Source: an uncultured Faecalicatena sp.
Lineage (GTDB): Bacteria > Bacillota > Clostridia > Lachnospirales > Lachnospiraceae
Direction of reading: 5' to 3'
DNA: 64,000 bases
Assembly: GCA_948468385.1 (NCBI GenBank)
Contig: CAOKHZ010000010.1
Coordinates: forward strand, 1 to 64,000
Positions within the stretch are counted from its first letter, which is position 1. Each line of letters begins with the position of its first letter. Below the pieces are notes generated by a model that was not told the DNA's origin, ran no database searches, and was given only the letters and a program-made list of their open reading frames with translations. The position numbers were made by a program, and so were the translations under genes. This document shows, piece after piece, positions 35,198-44,080 of the stretch.

Positions 35198-37671
35198 TTG
35201 CGGAAGACGTTCCGTCCCACGTAAACGACATTTCCATCTTCCCGCCAATAGGCCAAGTCCCCCGTCTTGTAAAGCTTCCCGTCGCCAAACGGATTGTCGA
35301 CGAACCTTTCGGCGGTCAGATCCGGCCGATTCAGGTAACCCGCACCGACTCCGGCACCGGCCACGCAAAGCTCGCCCGTCACGCCAATCGGCACCGGACG
35401 CAGAAACTTATCCACGATATAAATCTGCGTGTTGGCAATCGGCTTCCCGATATATATGTCTTCCGAGTCAATTTTTCCGATGGATACCCCGACAGTCGTC
35501 TCACTGGGGCCGTAACCGTTAAAGATCTCCGCTTCCGTCATGGTTCGCAGGTATCCATACAACCCCGATGAAAATTTTTCTGCCGCCAAAATCAAAACCT
35601 TGATCCGCCCAAGCATTTTGGCATATGCATCATTCGTACATAGCGCCTTGATTGCGGACGGCGTGGATTGAAGCACTTCCACGTTATGCTTCTTTGCCAA
35701 ATCTGCCAGTTTCGTCCCATCCATCAAGTCGCTGTCATCCGCCAACACGATGGTTTTTCCATTCAATAAAAACAGCGCATAATCAATCGCAAACGCGTCA
35801 AAACAACATTTTGCCGTTGACAGCAATGCCTTGTCTTGTAAAAGTGCCAAAGTCTGGTAACAGTTCTTTTCATTTGCGGTACATAAATTGACGAGGTTAC
35901 GATGCCGGATAAGAACGCCCTTTGGTCTTCCCGTGCTTCCCGAGGTATAAATACAATAACATAAGTTTTCGCTTGTCATCGCGACGACCGGATTTTGCAA
36001 GTCGGTCCAAACACCATTTCCCAATGATAATTCTTCCAACGTTTCCACTGTGATGCACAATTTCGCGTCGCTGTCTTTTAACATGTACGAAATCCGCTCA
36101 TCCGGCAGGTCAATGTCAATTGGCAAATAAGCCGCTCCCGCTTTTAAAATGCCAAATATGACGGCAAGCAAATAACTTTGTCTCGGCAACACGAAGGCAA
36201 CCATGTCACCCACGCCAATCCCCCGTTCCATCAGGCCACGGGCGATTTGATTGGCCTGCTTGTTCAATTCTTCATAAGTCAATGTCTTGTCTCGGGCGAT
36301 AACCGCCACTTTGTCCGGCGTTTTTTTCACTTGTTCCTCAAACAACTGGTGCACACATTTGTCATGTGGATATTCCACCCTGGTGAGATTAAAATCTCTC
36401 AATATCTTTTTGCGCTCGACATCAGAAAGCATCTCCAACTCATATGGCTTCTTGCCATCATTGGCCATGGCATCATACAACAAGTGCATCATTTGACCAT
36501 GCATTCGTACAATTTCTTTCTCCCTAAACTTTTCGACCTGATAGTCATAATGCATCCGAAAAGTCCCTTCCTCATCCCGGTCGTCAATATGTATTTGCAG
36601 GCTTTCCATCTGCATGCCGTTATGATACCATGTGGTTTCCACTTCCTCGCCACCACCAAAAACCGTGGCATTTTGATAACTCAGAACCACGTCGTATAGC
36701 TTTTCATTAAAATGATACGCCTCACGAATATCTTTCAAAACTTCGCTATAACCATACCGCTGATGACGAAGCACGGAAAACGATTCCTGCCTAATTTGCA
36801 ACAAATTATCCAAGAATGACTTTTCATTATCAAGGCCTATTAGCATCGGCACGCTGTTGACGAACAATCCCACCGTGTTTTTATCGTGCCTGCCTGCACG
36901 GTTGAGAGCCGCCGTGCCAATATAAAACTTGTCAACGTTCATTTTTGTGCGATTCATGTAAACGGCTAACGCCGCCATGAACAAAACAAACAAAGAAACA
37001 TTCCGCTCCTTGGCATATGCCGCGATTTGGCCGCTCTTCCCCGCATCCAATACGAACGTCTTGCGTGTGGAACAAAATGACTTGCCCTCTTTTTCAGAAA
37101 GATAGGTAACCTCGTCACATTCCTTAAACCGTTCCAGGAAAAACGCCTTGTCCTTCCCCTGGCCATTGCTCTTAGTATAGAATTTTTCCTTATCCAGATA
37201 TTCGACATAAGAATAGGCCTTCGGAATTTCACCAGATAAAATGGCGTTAAATTGTGAACAAATCAAAGATAACGCCCATGCGTCCCCAATGATATGGTGG
37301 ATTTTGATTAAAATGCCATACCTGTCTTCCAGCAAAACAATTTTAATTATGCAGAGCAAGCCGTAAAAATCTAACGGCTCTTTTGCATACCTATCGGCAT
37401 AACGGTCAAACTCCTCCTTTGTCTTAAGTCCCAACACTTCGGCATCTTGTTCCACAAATTCCTCTACTTTTTGTTGCACGCCATGTTCCGTTTTGACAAT
37501 ACAAAGACGCAACGCGTCATTCATCTCGTATATCTTGTTCACGGCATTTTGTAATTCCTCCAAGCTTCTCGTTCCCTTTAGGAACATGCTGCCGCAGACG
37601 ACGGAAATAGAACCGCCCGCATATGTTTCCATCTCATAAACCGACCTTTGTGGTTTGGACAAATCGTACAT
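35188..37671 (-). CDS. NRPS 5' part: condensation and truncated adenylation domains
   Basis: Protein of 827 residues. Condensation domain (about 1-430) has HHIIGDAW at 125-132, with Ala where HHxxxDG has Gly. The adenylation domain (about 440-827) has YTSGSTGRPKG (A3), GYGPSETT (A5), GELCVAGAGVGAGYLN (A6) and YKTGDLAY (A7). It stops right after VYVGR (A8), where the sequence jumps to the A9-A10 region in another frame near 35206-35216. The whole mobile C-terminal subdomain, about 85 residues, is missing, so amino-acid activation and transfer should be impaired. The start has GGGGG about eight bases upstream. Confidence 0.88.
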   Translation of the reverse strand: MYDLSKPQRSVYEMETYAGGSISVVCGSMFLKGTRSLEELQNAVNKIYEMNDALRLCIVKTEHGVQQKVEEFVEQDAEVLGLKTKEEFDRYADRYAKEPLDFYGLLCIIKIVLLEDRYGILIKIHHIIGDAWALSLICSQFNAILSGEIPKAYSYVEYLDKEKFYTKSNGQGKDKAFFLERFKECDEVTYLSEKEGKSFCSTRKTFVLDAGKSGQIAAYAKERNVSLFVLFMAALAVYMNRTKMNVDKFYIGTAALNRAGRHDKNTVGLFVNSVPMLIGLDNEKSFLDNLLQIRQESFSVLRHQRYGYSEVLKDIREAYHFNEKLYDVVLSYQNATVFGGGEEVETTWYHNGMQMESLQIHIDDRDEEGTFRMHYDYQVEKFREKEIVRMHGQMMHLLYDAMANDGKKPYELEMLSDVERKKILRDFNLTRVEYPHDKCVHQLFEEQVKKTPDKVAVIARDKTLTYEELNKQANQIARGLMERGIGVGDMVAFVLPRQSYLLAVIFGILKAGAAYLPIDIDLPDERISYMLKDSDAKLCITVETLEELSLGNGVWTDLQNPVVAMTSENLCYCIYTSGSTGRPKGVLIRHRNLVNLCTANEKNCYQTLALLQDKALLSTAKCCFDAFAIDYALFLLNGKTIVLADDSDLMDGTKLADLAKKHNVEVLQSTPSAIKALCTNDAYAKMLGRIKVLILAAEKFSSGLYGYLRTMTEAEIFNGYGPSETTVGVSIGKIDSEDIYIGKPIANTQIYIVDKFLRPVPIGVTGELCVAGAGVGAGYLNRPDLTAERFVDNPFGDGKLYKTGDLAYWREDGNVVYVGRNVFRKCR

Positions 37672-37712
37672 GTTTCATTCCCCCTCTATCGATGGTAAAA
37701 ACACCAAAAAAT

Positions 37713-39353
37713 TTACCGTTTTATTTTTTTCGTGGTCGTTTTTTCAAATTCAAATTTGCGGAAAATGACCTTTTGTACGCGCTTATACGTAGGCAGCCCC
37801 CTATTCATCTCTGCAATTTTTTCTTCGATTCCTATCTGAATTCTTTCCTGAATCTCCTCCCGGGTCTTTTCTTGGCTTTCTTCCCAAATCCCATCCTCTG
37901 CATAAATTTCAGCCGCGATGGAACCCTCTTTTTCATAGACGAGGACTTCCCTCACGTTTTCAATGTTTTGAATCTTTTCCTCCAACTCCTCCGGCGAAAC
38001 GTTTTCTCCATTGCCGAGAATGATAAGATTCTTCTTACGCCCCGTGACATATAAAAAACCTTTTTCATCCAAATACCCCAGGTCGCCGGTCTTGAACCAT
38101 CCTTCCATCAATACCTCTCGTGTCGCGGCTTCGTCGTGATAGTAGCCCTGCATAATGTTCGGCCCTTTTACCCAAATCTCGCCATCCTGAATCTTGATCT
38201 CGCAACACGCCAGCGGAAGCCCCACGCTGTTTTTTCGATAATATTCATTTCGATTTACCGCGATGACCGGGGAGCACTCCGTAATCCCATACCCGTTCAA
38301 AACCTGAATCCCAATGGCCTCCATTCCATCTGCAAAATTAGCGGGAAGTGGGGCTCCGCCAGAAATAATCAGTTCCAGATTCCCGCCAAATTGCTCCAAA
38401 ATGGAATGGAACAGCTTTTTTCGCAAATCCAACCCGCACTTTCTGGCCAAGTCACTAAAAAATATCAAGACTTTCAATGCGCTTTCCTTCTTTTGCCTCC
38501 TTGCGTTTTCCCATACCGACTTGTACAAAGTTTCCACGTAAAGAGGCACCAGGAACATGTGATGCGGCTTGAACACCTGCATGTCGGACTTAAATGTCCG
38601 CAAATTTTTGCTAATACAAATTGGCAGACGATAAATCAGCATCATTATTATCCCCGCCGTCAGTGCAAACGTATGATGAAGGGGGAGCGTGAACAATGAC
38701 GCCCCGGAAAAACAGACGTTTTTACAACTATTCGTGGCATCCACCATCAGATTCCTTTGTGACAACATGACCCCTTTCGGCTTGCCGGTCGTGCCGGACG
38801 TAAATATAATTGAACATACCGCGTCTGCGTCCACCTCGCCATTTCGAAATGAATCCTTTTCGGCCTGCGATACCGCGCCTCCTTCTTTCAAAAGCGAAGG
38901 ATAATCCTTCATATTAAACGTCTCCCACACCCGTCCCTCACCAAGCAATTTTCTTCCAATATCCGCATACATGTCAGAATGAATCAAGACGGACGCGTCA
39001 CAAAACGCCAGCAAGCCGTCCAACTCGTCATCCGGCAACATCCGATCCATCGGCACGATGACGTTGCCACTTAAGACGACCGCGAAATAGGATAAAATCC
39101 ACTCATAACTGTTTTCCCCCAGCAAGGCAATCTTGATATCCCGAAACCCTTTCTGACGCAGAAAAAGACTAAAATTCATGACATCCTCATAAAATTGTCC
39201 ATATGTAACATTCTCAATCCGCTTTTGAGCTAAATACTGAAATGCGCTTTTGTCAGGAACACAAATCGCATTTTCAACGACAAGCTGCTTCAAATTGATA
39301 AAATCCGGGTGCTCGTATAATGGATAATTTTTTGAATTTTTCTTTCTTTCCAT
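37713..39353 (-). CDS. AMP-dependent acyl ligase of the NRPS operon
   Basis: Protein of 546 residues of the ANL superfamily. It has FTSGTTGKPKGVMLSQ (A3), NGYGITECSPV (A5), WFKTGDLGYLDEKGFLYVTGR (A7-A8, here named by position) and the terminal Lys near TTTKK. The ATG at 39353 has AAAGGAG five bases upstream. It is the first gene of the operon and probably activates a fatty acid and loads it on the ACP at 33418-33648; it could alternatively make acyl-CoA. A promoter matching consensus lies 50 bases upstream. Confidence 0.85.
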   Translation of the reverse strand: MERKKNSKNYPLYEHPDFINLKQLVVENAICVPDKSAFQYLAQKRIENVTYGQFYEDVMNFSLFLRQKGFRDIKIALLGENSYEWILSYFAVVLSGNVIVPMDRMLPDDELDGLLAFCDASVLIHSDMYADIGRKLLGEGRVWETFNMKDYPSLLKEGGAVSQAEKDSFRNGEVDADAVCSIIFTSGTTGKPKGVMLSQRNLMVDATNSCKNVCFSGASLFTLPLHHTFALTAGIIMMLIYRLPICISKNLRTFKSDMQVFKPHHMFLVPLYVETLYKSVWENARRQKKESALKVLIFFSDLARKCGLDLRKKLFHSILEQFGGNLELIISGGAPLPANFADGMEAIGIQVLNGYGITECSPVIAVNRNEYYRKNSVGLPLACCEIKIQDGEIWVKGPNIMQGYYHDEAATREVLMEGWFKTGDLGYLDEKGFLYVTGRKKNLIILGNGENVSPEELEEKIQNIENVREVLVYEKEGSIAAEIYAEDGIWEESQEKTREEIQERIQIGIEEKIAEMNRGLPTYKRVQKVIFRKFEFEKTTTKKIKR

Positions 39354-39402
39354 GTTCACTCCTTTTATCATATTATTTTTAATATCATTTTAGATATTTG
39401 AA

Positions 39403-39431
39403 ATTATACATATTTTCACTAACTATTTCAA
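39403..39431 (-). promoter_or_regulatory. Promoter of the NRPS operon
   Basis: TTGAAA, 17 bases, TATAAT on the minus strand. On the plus strand another TATAAT lies at 39434-39439, directly beside this minus-35 box, and could serve the divergent small gene. Confidence 0.7.
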
Positions 39432-39559
39432 CCTATAATTTAAAACATGGGGAAAATTTCAGCAAAATCAGCCACTTCGCATGGGCAAAAACCATGCAAG
39501 TAGCACAAAATTTACGCGAAACACACAAAATCTATCCGAAAGAGGGGAGAGGACATTCC

Positions 39560-39733
39560 ATGGAAAAGAACATTTTCAAAATAGAATCTGAAGAATATAT
39601 CGTCAAAAATCTGCGTTTAAAAAAAGCACTGGTGGAACAAGGGGCAAAAATTGCACAAACGAAAAACATTTCTTTCAACAAGTTTGTAAATATCGCCCTT
39701 GAATTCGCCATCAACCACTATGAGGAAGATTGA
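39560..39733 (+). CDS. Small ribbon-helix-helix-like protein
   Basis: Protein of 57 residues from the ATG at 39560, preceded by a GAGGGGAGAGG-rich site. It has a short basic strand (NIFKIES), then two helices with KNISFNKFVNIALEFAINHY, which resembles an Arc/MetJ-type ribbon-helix-helix DNA-binding fold. It is divergent from the NRPS operon across an AT-rich shared region, so it may repress that operon or its own promoter. It could instead be an orphan antitoxin. Confidence 0.65.
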   Translation: MEKNIFKIESEEYIVKNLRLKKALVEQGAKIAQTKNISFNKFVNIALEFAINHYEED

Positions 39734-39894
39734 CCGTTAAAATGATGGGCAAAAACACCGCTTTTCCTTCACAAGGGCATTATATAGCCTGACTTACATC
39801 ATGGCAATACAGTAAATATACGCTTGACAAAGCCAACTTTATGATATTCTATTCCGTTAGTCATGCATTGATTATGAAACCTAAAACAAATACC
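39734..39894. other. AT-rich gap, no gene seen
   Basis: A TTGACA at 39824-39829 with TATTCT 15 bases later is a possible plus-strand promoter with a short spacer, leading into relics only. Confidence 0.3.
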
Positions 39895-39932
39895 GGGGCA
39901 AAACCCTATCAAACAAAATAGAGTTCTGCCCC
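39895..39932. repeat. Hairpin at the edge of gene relics
   Basis: GGGGCA and TGCCCC close a hairpin with partly paired interior (CCCTAT/ATAGAGTT). Its 3' side, GAGTTCTGC, also appears in the hairpin at 45095-45140. Confidence 0.5.
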
Positions 39933-39933
39933 G

Positions 39934-40008
39934 CTCTTTTCCGCCACGTCCGCTATCTGCTCCAGCGTGTAACCCTTACGATACATACTCAAAATAACTT
40001 TCTTTTCT
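39934..40008 (-). pseudogene. C-terminal relic of an Rpn-like gene
   Basis: Minus-strand translation gives KKVILSMYRKGYTLEQIADV followed by AEKS, nearly the same as the C-terminus of the Rpn-like protein at 32265-33245. Only about 25 codons survive, fused to an IS66 relic. Confidence 0.7.
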
Positions 40009-40430
40009 TTAATACGGAATCCTATCAGAAGGTTCCAACTTTCCAAGTTTTGTCTTGATTGGTTTTTTCCTTTTGAAAATATTTTTTACAGATTGGTAAA
40101 GATTGTCTGCATTTTCTGTTGCGAAATGATCAAGCACACTTAAATATTCACAGAAATAGGTTAGATGCTCGAAACTCCGCATGGAGATGGCCTGGTTGAT
40201 TTTTCCTTTTAGGACCCTGACCTTACGTTCGCAGAGATTGTTGTCGGGTGCCACAAGCGGGTTTGACAGAAACGGAAGATGGTTATGTCTGTATTTCGCC
40301 ATCCGCAAGTGCAGGTTGTACCCATCCTTATAACAATCCGATGGCGGATCCTCTTCATATTCTTTCGCGGCTGTTTTGACTATGGTGTCGTATCTTGCTT
40401 CAAATTCGGCAATCTTTGTAACCTTTTAAA
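40009..40430 (-). pseudogene. IS66-family transposase C-terminal relic
   Basis: An open frame of about 140 codons ending at 40009, with the IS66 DDE C-terminal signature: FLSNPLVAPDNNLCERKVR and KGKINQAISMRSFEHLTYF. The upstream part (FEARYDTIVKTAAKEYEEDP) is in the same frame back to about 40430, where homology stops. The N-terminus, the first catalytic Asp and any terminal repeats are absent, so it is immobile. Confidence 0.82.
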
Positions 40431-40445
40431 TGACTCAATTCCTCA

Positions 40446-40474
40446 TTGACAAATGCCTCGCATGTCATTATGCT
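40446..40474 (+). promoter_or_regulatory. Promoter of the asparaginase gene
   Basis: TTGACA, 17 bases, TATGCT, 34 bases before the start codon. Confidence 0.65.
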
Positions 40475-40508
40475 TTAGATAGATCATTCTATGAAAGGAA
40501 CGATACTT

Positions 40509-41510
40509 ATGAAACACATTTTGATGTTGGCCACGGGCGGCACCATCGCCTCCCGCGAGGACGGGCACGGCCTCTCTCCTTGTATCACCTCGGAAGAGAT
40601 TTTGCGCCACGTTCCCGAAATCGGCTCTTTTTGCCAGGTAGACACGCTACAGCTGATGAATCTAGACAGCACGAACATAAGCCCCGCGCATTGGCTGGAA
40701 ATCCGCGCCGCCATCGAAAAACATTATGACCGGTATAACGGCTTTGTCATCACGCATGGCACGGACACGATGGCCTACACGGCCGCGGCTCTTTCCTATC
40801 TCATACAAAATTCGCCAAAGCCCGTCGTCATCACGGGTTCACAAAAGTCAATCTCGTTAAACGACACGGATGCACGGATGAACTTGTTAAACAGTTTTCT
40901 CTATGCGACGGATGATGATTCACACGACGTCAGCCTTGTGTTTGACGGGAAGGTGATACTCGGGACGCGCGCGCGGAAAGAGCGGACGAAAAGCTACAAC
41001 GCCTTCTCCAGTGTCGATTACCCGGAAATCGCCGTCATCCGCGACGGCCGGATGATTCGTTACCTGGCCACGAAACCTTACTCTTACGGCGCGAAGCCAC
41101 TGTTTTTTGACAACTTGGAAGACCGGGTTCTTTTGCTCACGCTGGTTCCCGGAATGGAGCCCCATGCCCTACACAAGTTAAAAGACGACTATCGAGCCGT
41201 CATTTGTCAGTCGTTCGGGGTGGGCGGATTGCCGGGCGGCGGCGACGGGGAATTCGCCCAGGCGATTGGCGAGTGGATAGATAGCGGAAGGGCATTCGTG
41301 ATGATGACGCAAGTGCCTTACGAAGGCAGCGACATGTCGGTCTACCAAGTAGGCAAGCAGGTGAAAGAACGCTATCCCATCATCGAGGCGTACAACATGA
41401 CCTTGGAGGCAGTCGTCACGAAACTGATGTGGGTTCTCGGACAAACGGAGGATCTGGAAGAAATCCAACGGTTGTTTTACCAACCGGTACAAAATGATTT
41501 GATTCGATGA
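40509..41510 (+). CDS. L-asparaginase
   Basis: Protein of 333 residues without signal peptide, so cytoplasmic. Both family signatures are present: LATGGTIAS near the start with the nucleophilic Thr, and HGTDTMAYTA near residue 86. It hydrolyses asparagine to aspartate and ammonia. I chose the ATG at 40509, nine bases after a GGA-containing site. It has its own promoter and a strong terminator, so it is monocistronic. Confidence 0.93.
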   Translation: MKHILMLATGGTIASREDGHGLSPCITSEEILRHVPEIGSFCQVDTLQLMNLDSTNISPAHWLEIRAAIEKHYDRYNGFVITHGTDTMAYTAAALSYLIQNSPKPVVITGSQKSISLNDTDARMNLLNSFLYATDDDSHDVSLVFDGKVILGTRARKERTKSYNAFSSVDYPEIAVIRDGRMIRYLATKPYSYGAKPLFFDNLEDRVLLLTLVPGMEPHALHKLKDDYRAVICQSFGVGGLPGGGDGEFAQAIGEWIDSGRAFVMMTQVPYEGSDMSVYQVGKQVKERYPIIEAYNMTLEAVVTKLMWVLGQTEDLEEIQRLFYQPVQNDLIR

Positions 41511-41532
41511 AACATGGATTTTTAAGAAAGAC

Positions 41533-41578
41533 GGGATCGTCGCACCGACGAACGAAAACCGGTGCACGACCCCTTTTT
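41533..41578 (+). terminator. Terminator of the asparaginase gene
   Basis: GGGATCGTCGCACCG pairs with CGGTGCACGACCCC, with two mismatches, followed by five T. Confidence 0.85.
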
Positions 41579-41615
41579 CCGCTTATAATACACGGATTAT
41601 TTCCCATCCATTATC

Positions 41616-42494
41616 TTACTTTTCGCGTCCCTTATGGTACGCGCTGGGCATCCACGGATATTTTTTCTCGTTTTCCAGACCGTATTGCTCCAGCTTTCGC
41701 AATTGCTCCGCGACATGCGGCATGTCAAGCCTCCTGACCAATTCCTCGATTAATTCCTGCCCTTTGTCGGCCATTTCCTTTCGGGTCTCTTCATCCGGAA
41801 TGGCCGTGGTGGGCGCGTGATCCGTGTTTTCCCCAAAGCAATATCCAACCGCCGAGCTCTGGTAGGCCAGATTCAGGATGTCGTTAAAGGGGGCGCAGGT
41901 CTGGCCGACGGGGACATCGTACTCCGTTGTCAGCGGAACGTCGTCAAGCCGCCCCATGATTTGGTACGCGCCCACGAACATGGAATCCAACAGCTTCATA
42001 AAGGCCTTTGGATCCTTTCCAAGCGAATCGGCCTGAAACAAATCTTTCGCATGGTCAAACATTTGCATCGTCATGTCCAGATACAAAATCGGCACGCCCG
42101 TCTCGTCATAAAAATCTCGCACCATGGGACCGACCGTCATGTGGGCGGGGCCGTGGAGGCTCAAATAAATTTGCCGCTTGAATCCCTGGCGCAAAAGGCT
42201 TCTGGCAATGGCTCCCAAGTAATCAATTCCCTGACGAACGGACACCTGGACGGTGCCCCGGCCTGACGCGGTCGCCCCCGCGTAAAAGTAGGGCAGGCCG
42301 GTCAGCAACAATCCGTCGCAGGCCTCCGCCATTTTCAAACCCACCGCCTCGCTGATGTTCGTTTCAACGTCCAACGGCAGGCCCCCGTGCATTTCCACCG
42401 TGCCCACGGGCACGATGATGATGTCATTTTGCTTTAAATACTCCTGCACCTCGCCATTTAGCATTTTCGGCAGGATACGAGTACGCAGTTTCAT
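41616..42494 (-). CDS. Creatininase-family amidohydrolase
   Basis: Protein of 292 residues. The VPVGTVEMHGGLPLDVE segment (about 29-45) has the metal-binding Glu/His/Asp pattern of the creatininase superfamily, and LHGPAH (about 116) replaces the usual HGGN. The ATG has AAAGGAG upstream. It is 18 bases downstream of a GPH symporter gene and so probably works on what that symporter imports. Family members act on creatinine, formamides in cofactor synthesis, or cyclic amides; the substrate here is unknown. Confidence 0.85.
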   Translation of the reverse strand: MKLRTRILPKMLNGEVQEYLKQNDIIIVPVGTVEMHGGLPLDVETNISEAVGLKMAEACDGLLLTGLPYFYAGATASGRGTVQVSVRQGIDYLGAIARSLLRQGFKRQIYLSLHGPAHMTVGPMVRDFYDETGVPILYLDMTMQMFDHAKDLFQADSLGKDPKAFMKLLDSMFVGAYQIMGRLDDVPLTTEYDVPVGQTCAPFNDILNLAYQSSAVGYCFGENTDHAPTTAIPDEETRKEMADKGQELIEELVRRLDMPHVAEQLRKLEQYGLENEKKYPWMPSAYHKGREK

Positions 42495-42512
42495 ATGACG
42501 TCACTCCTTTCA

Positions 42513-43937
42513 TTATGAGTTTTCCACCGGATTTTTCTTCGCCTCATAAAAGGCGGAAACCTTCTCGCGAACTTCCGGGGTGATGTTCCAGACAAATTTA
42601 AACGCCGCCCAACTGCCCAGGGAGAAAATCGCGGGCAACAACACGCACAGTACCTTGATGCCGGTGATGACGGAAGCCGTCTGCACGCCCCCGGCACTTG
42701 CCAGGGCGGTGTCATAGCCAATCCATCCCAGCATCAGAACGGCGGCCGAGTTGCCGATGGTCTGGCCGATACGGCGGCTTAGGTTGAACGTGCCGTAAAT
42801 AGAACCTTCGGTGCGCTTACCGGTCAGATACTCATTGTAATCAATAGCCTCGCCCACGAGTCCCCACTGCATGTAAATGGAAACGCTCGAAAAGGCCGAA
42901 GCGATGCTCACCCAAATCATATGCACGAGTGCCGGCACCGTAAACAACATGTGCATGCAGAACAAGGCAAAGCTGGACAGGCAGCCAAGCAGCAAGCCGA
43001 TACGAATCATGTTCTCGAGGCCGATTTTCTTGGCAATCTTCGGCGAAACAATCAACGTGATAAACATAATCGGCATTGTCAGCATGGACGCCAGGCTCAT
43101 CATGCCGATATTTCCAAGCACGTCGGCGTACATGTAGCTTCCCAGCGTCTGGCTCACGTATTGGTTGGTACAGATGCAGATGCCATGGATGCAAAGTGCC
43201 AGAAACGCGCGGTTCTTCCGAAATACTTGGAAAATGTCGCCAAGCTTGATACTTTTCGCTTCCTCGGACGTGCTTTCTACAATGTTTCGTTCCGTCGTCC
43301 ACCGATAATGTAAAAAGCAGAACACGGCTCCTATCAGCGCGCAGACGGTCGCCCCGGCACTATAACCGACGGAATTGCTGTCGCCGAATATTTGTAGCAA
43401 AATCGGAAACAATATCATCGGAATCATGTTGCCAATCGTACCGCCAAAGCCTCGGGCCGAGGAAAGCGCAGCACGCTCTTCATCGGTATTGGCCATGGCG
43501 GAGAGCAACGCGCCCATGGGAATGTTAAACATCGTGTAACACCCCTCGTACAAAATCTTGCAGATGAACAAGACGCAAATCATGGCCGTCCCTTCAAAGA
43601 AAGTGGGCACGGTCCAAAATACAATGGAGGTTATGGCCAGCATCGGCGTCGCGCGAAGCAGCCACGGGCGGAACTTCCCCTGCGGATGTTGCTTTTTGGC
43701 GAACATCTTGTCCATCAGTGCTCCCATCATTGGGTCATTGACGGCATCCCAGATGTTCCACACGGCCAACAAAATGGCCAGAACGAACGTGTCAACCTTC
43801 AGCACGTTGGTGTAGTATCGGGTGACCATGGCTCCCATCAAAGCAAAAGTCATGCATCCTCCCATGTCGCCAAAAGCATAACCTACCAGGTGCTTCTTTG
43901 TCAATCCGCCAGAAGAATTTTTTTTGATTTTTTTCAT
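42513..43937 (-). CDS. GPH-family cation-coupled sugar symporter
   Basis: Inner-membrane protein of 474 residues with about 12 hydrophobic segments. It shows the GPH/MelB features near the N-terminus (YAFGDMGGCMTFALMG and the WDAVNDPMMGALMDK loop). The ATG at 43937 has AAGGAAG eight bases upstream. It heads an operon with the creatininase-family gene and is divergent from an AraC regulator. Cargo may be a glucuronide or a modified sugar with an amide group. Confidence 0.88.
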   Translation of the reverse strand: MKKIKKNSSGGLTKKHLVGYAFGDMGGCMTFALMGAMVTRYYTNVLKVDTFVLAILLAVWNIWDAVNDPMMGALMDKMFAKKQHPQGKFRPWLLRATPMLAITSIVFWTVPTFFEGTAMICVLFICKILYEGCYTMFNIPMGALLSAMANTDEERAALSSARGFGGTIGNMIPMILFPILLQIFGDSNSVGYSAGATVCALIGAVFCFLHYRWTTERNIVESTSEEAKSIKLGDIFQVFRKNRAFLALCIHGICICTNQYVSQTLGSYMYADVLGNIGMMSLASMLTMPIMFITLIVSPKIAKKIGLENMIRIGLLLGCLSSFALFCMHMLFTVPALVHMIWVSIASAFSSVSIYMQWGLVGEAIDYNEYLTGKRTEGSIYGTFNLSRRIGQTIGNSAAVLMLGWIGYDTALASAGGVQTASVITGIKVLCVLLPAIFSLGSWAAFKFVWNITPEVREKVSAFYEAKKNPVENS

Positions 43938-43975
43938 TGGTGTATCTTCCTTTCGCACATTTTTTATTTATTGCT

Positions 43976-44004
43976 ATTTTACACAAAATCTTATCGAAAT
44001 GTAA
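43976..44004 (-). promoter_or_regulatory. Promoter of the symporter-creatininase operon
   Basis: TTACAT, 17 bases, TAAAAT on the minus strand, about 40 bases before the start. Confidence 0.5.
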
Positions 44005-44025
44005 TTGAGATTTCAGCAATTTTTA

Positions 44026-44054
44026 TTGCAAATCCGGCATGCATGTGTTACGCT
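44026..44054 (+). promoter_or_regulatory. Promoter of the divergent AraC gene
   Basis: TTGCAA, 17 bases, TACGCT, 26 bases before the start codon. Confidence 0.45.
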
Positions 44055-44080
44055 ACATATAGGAAAGCGAGGGAAAAACA

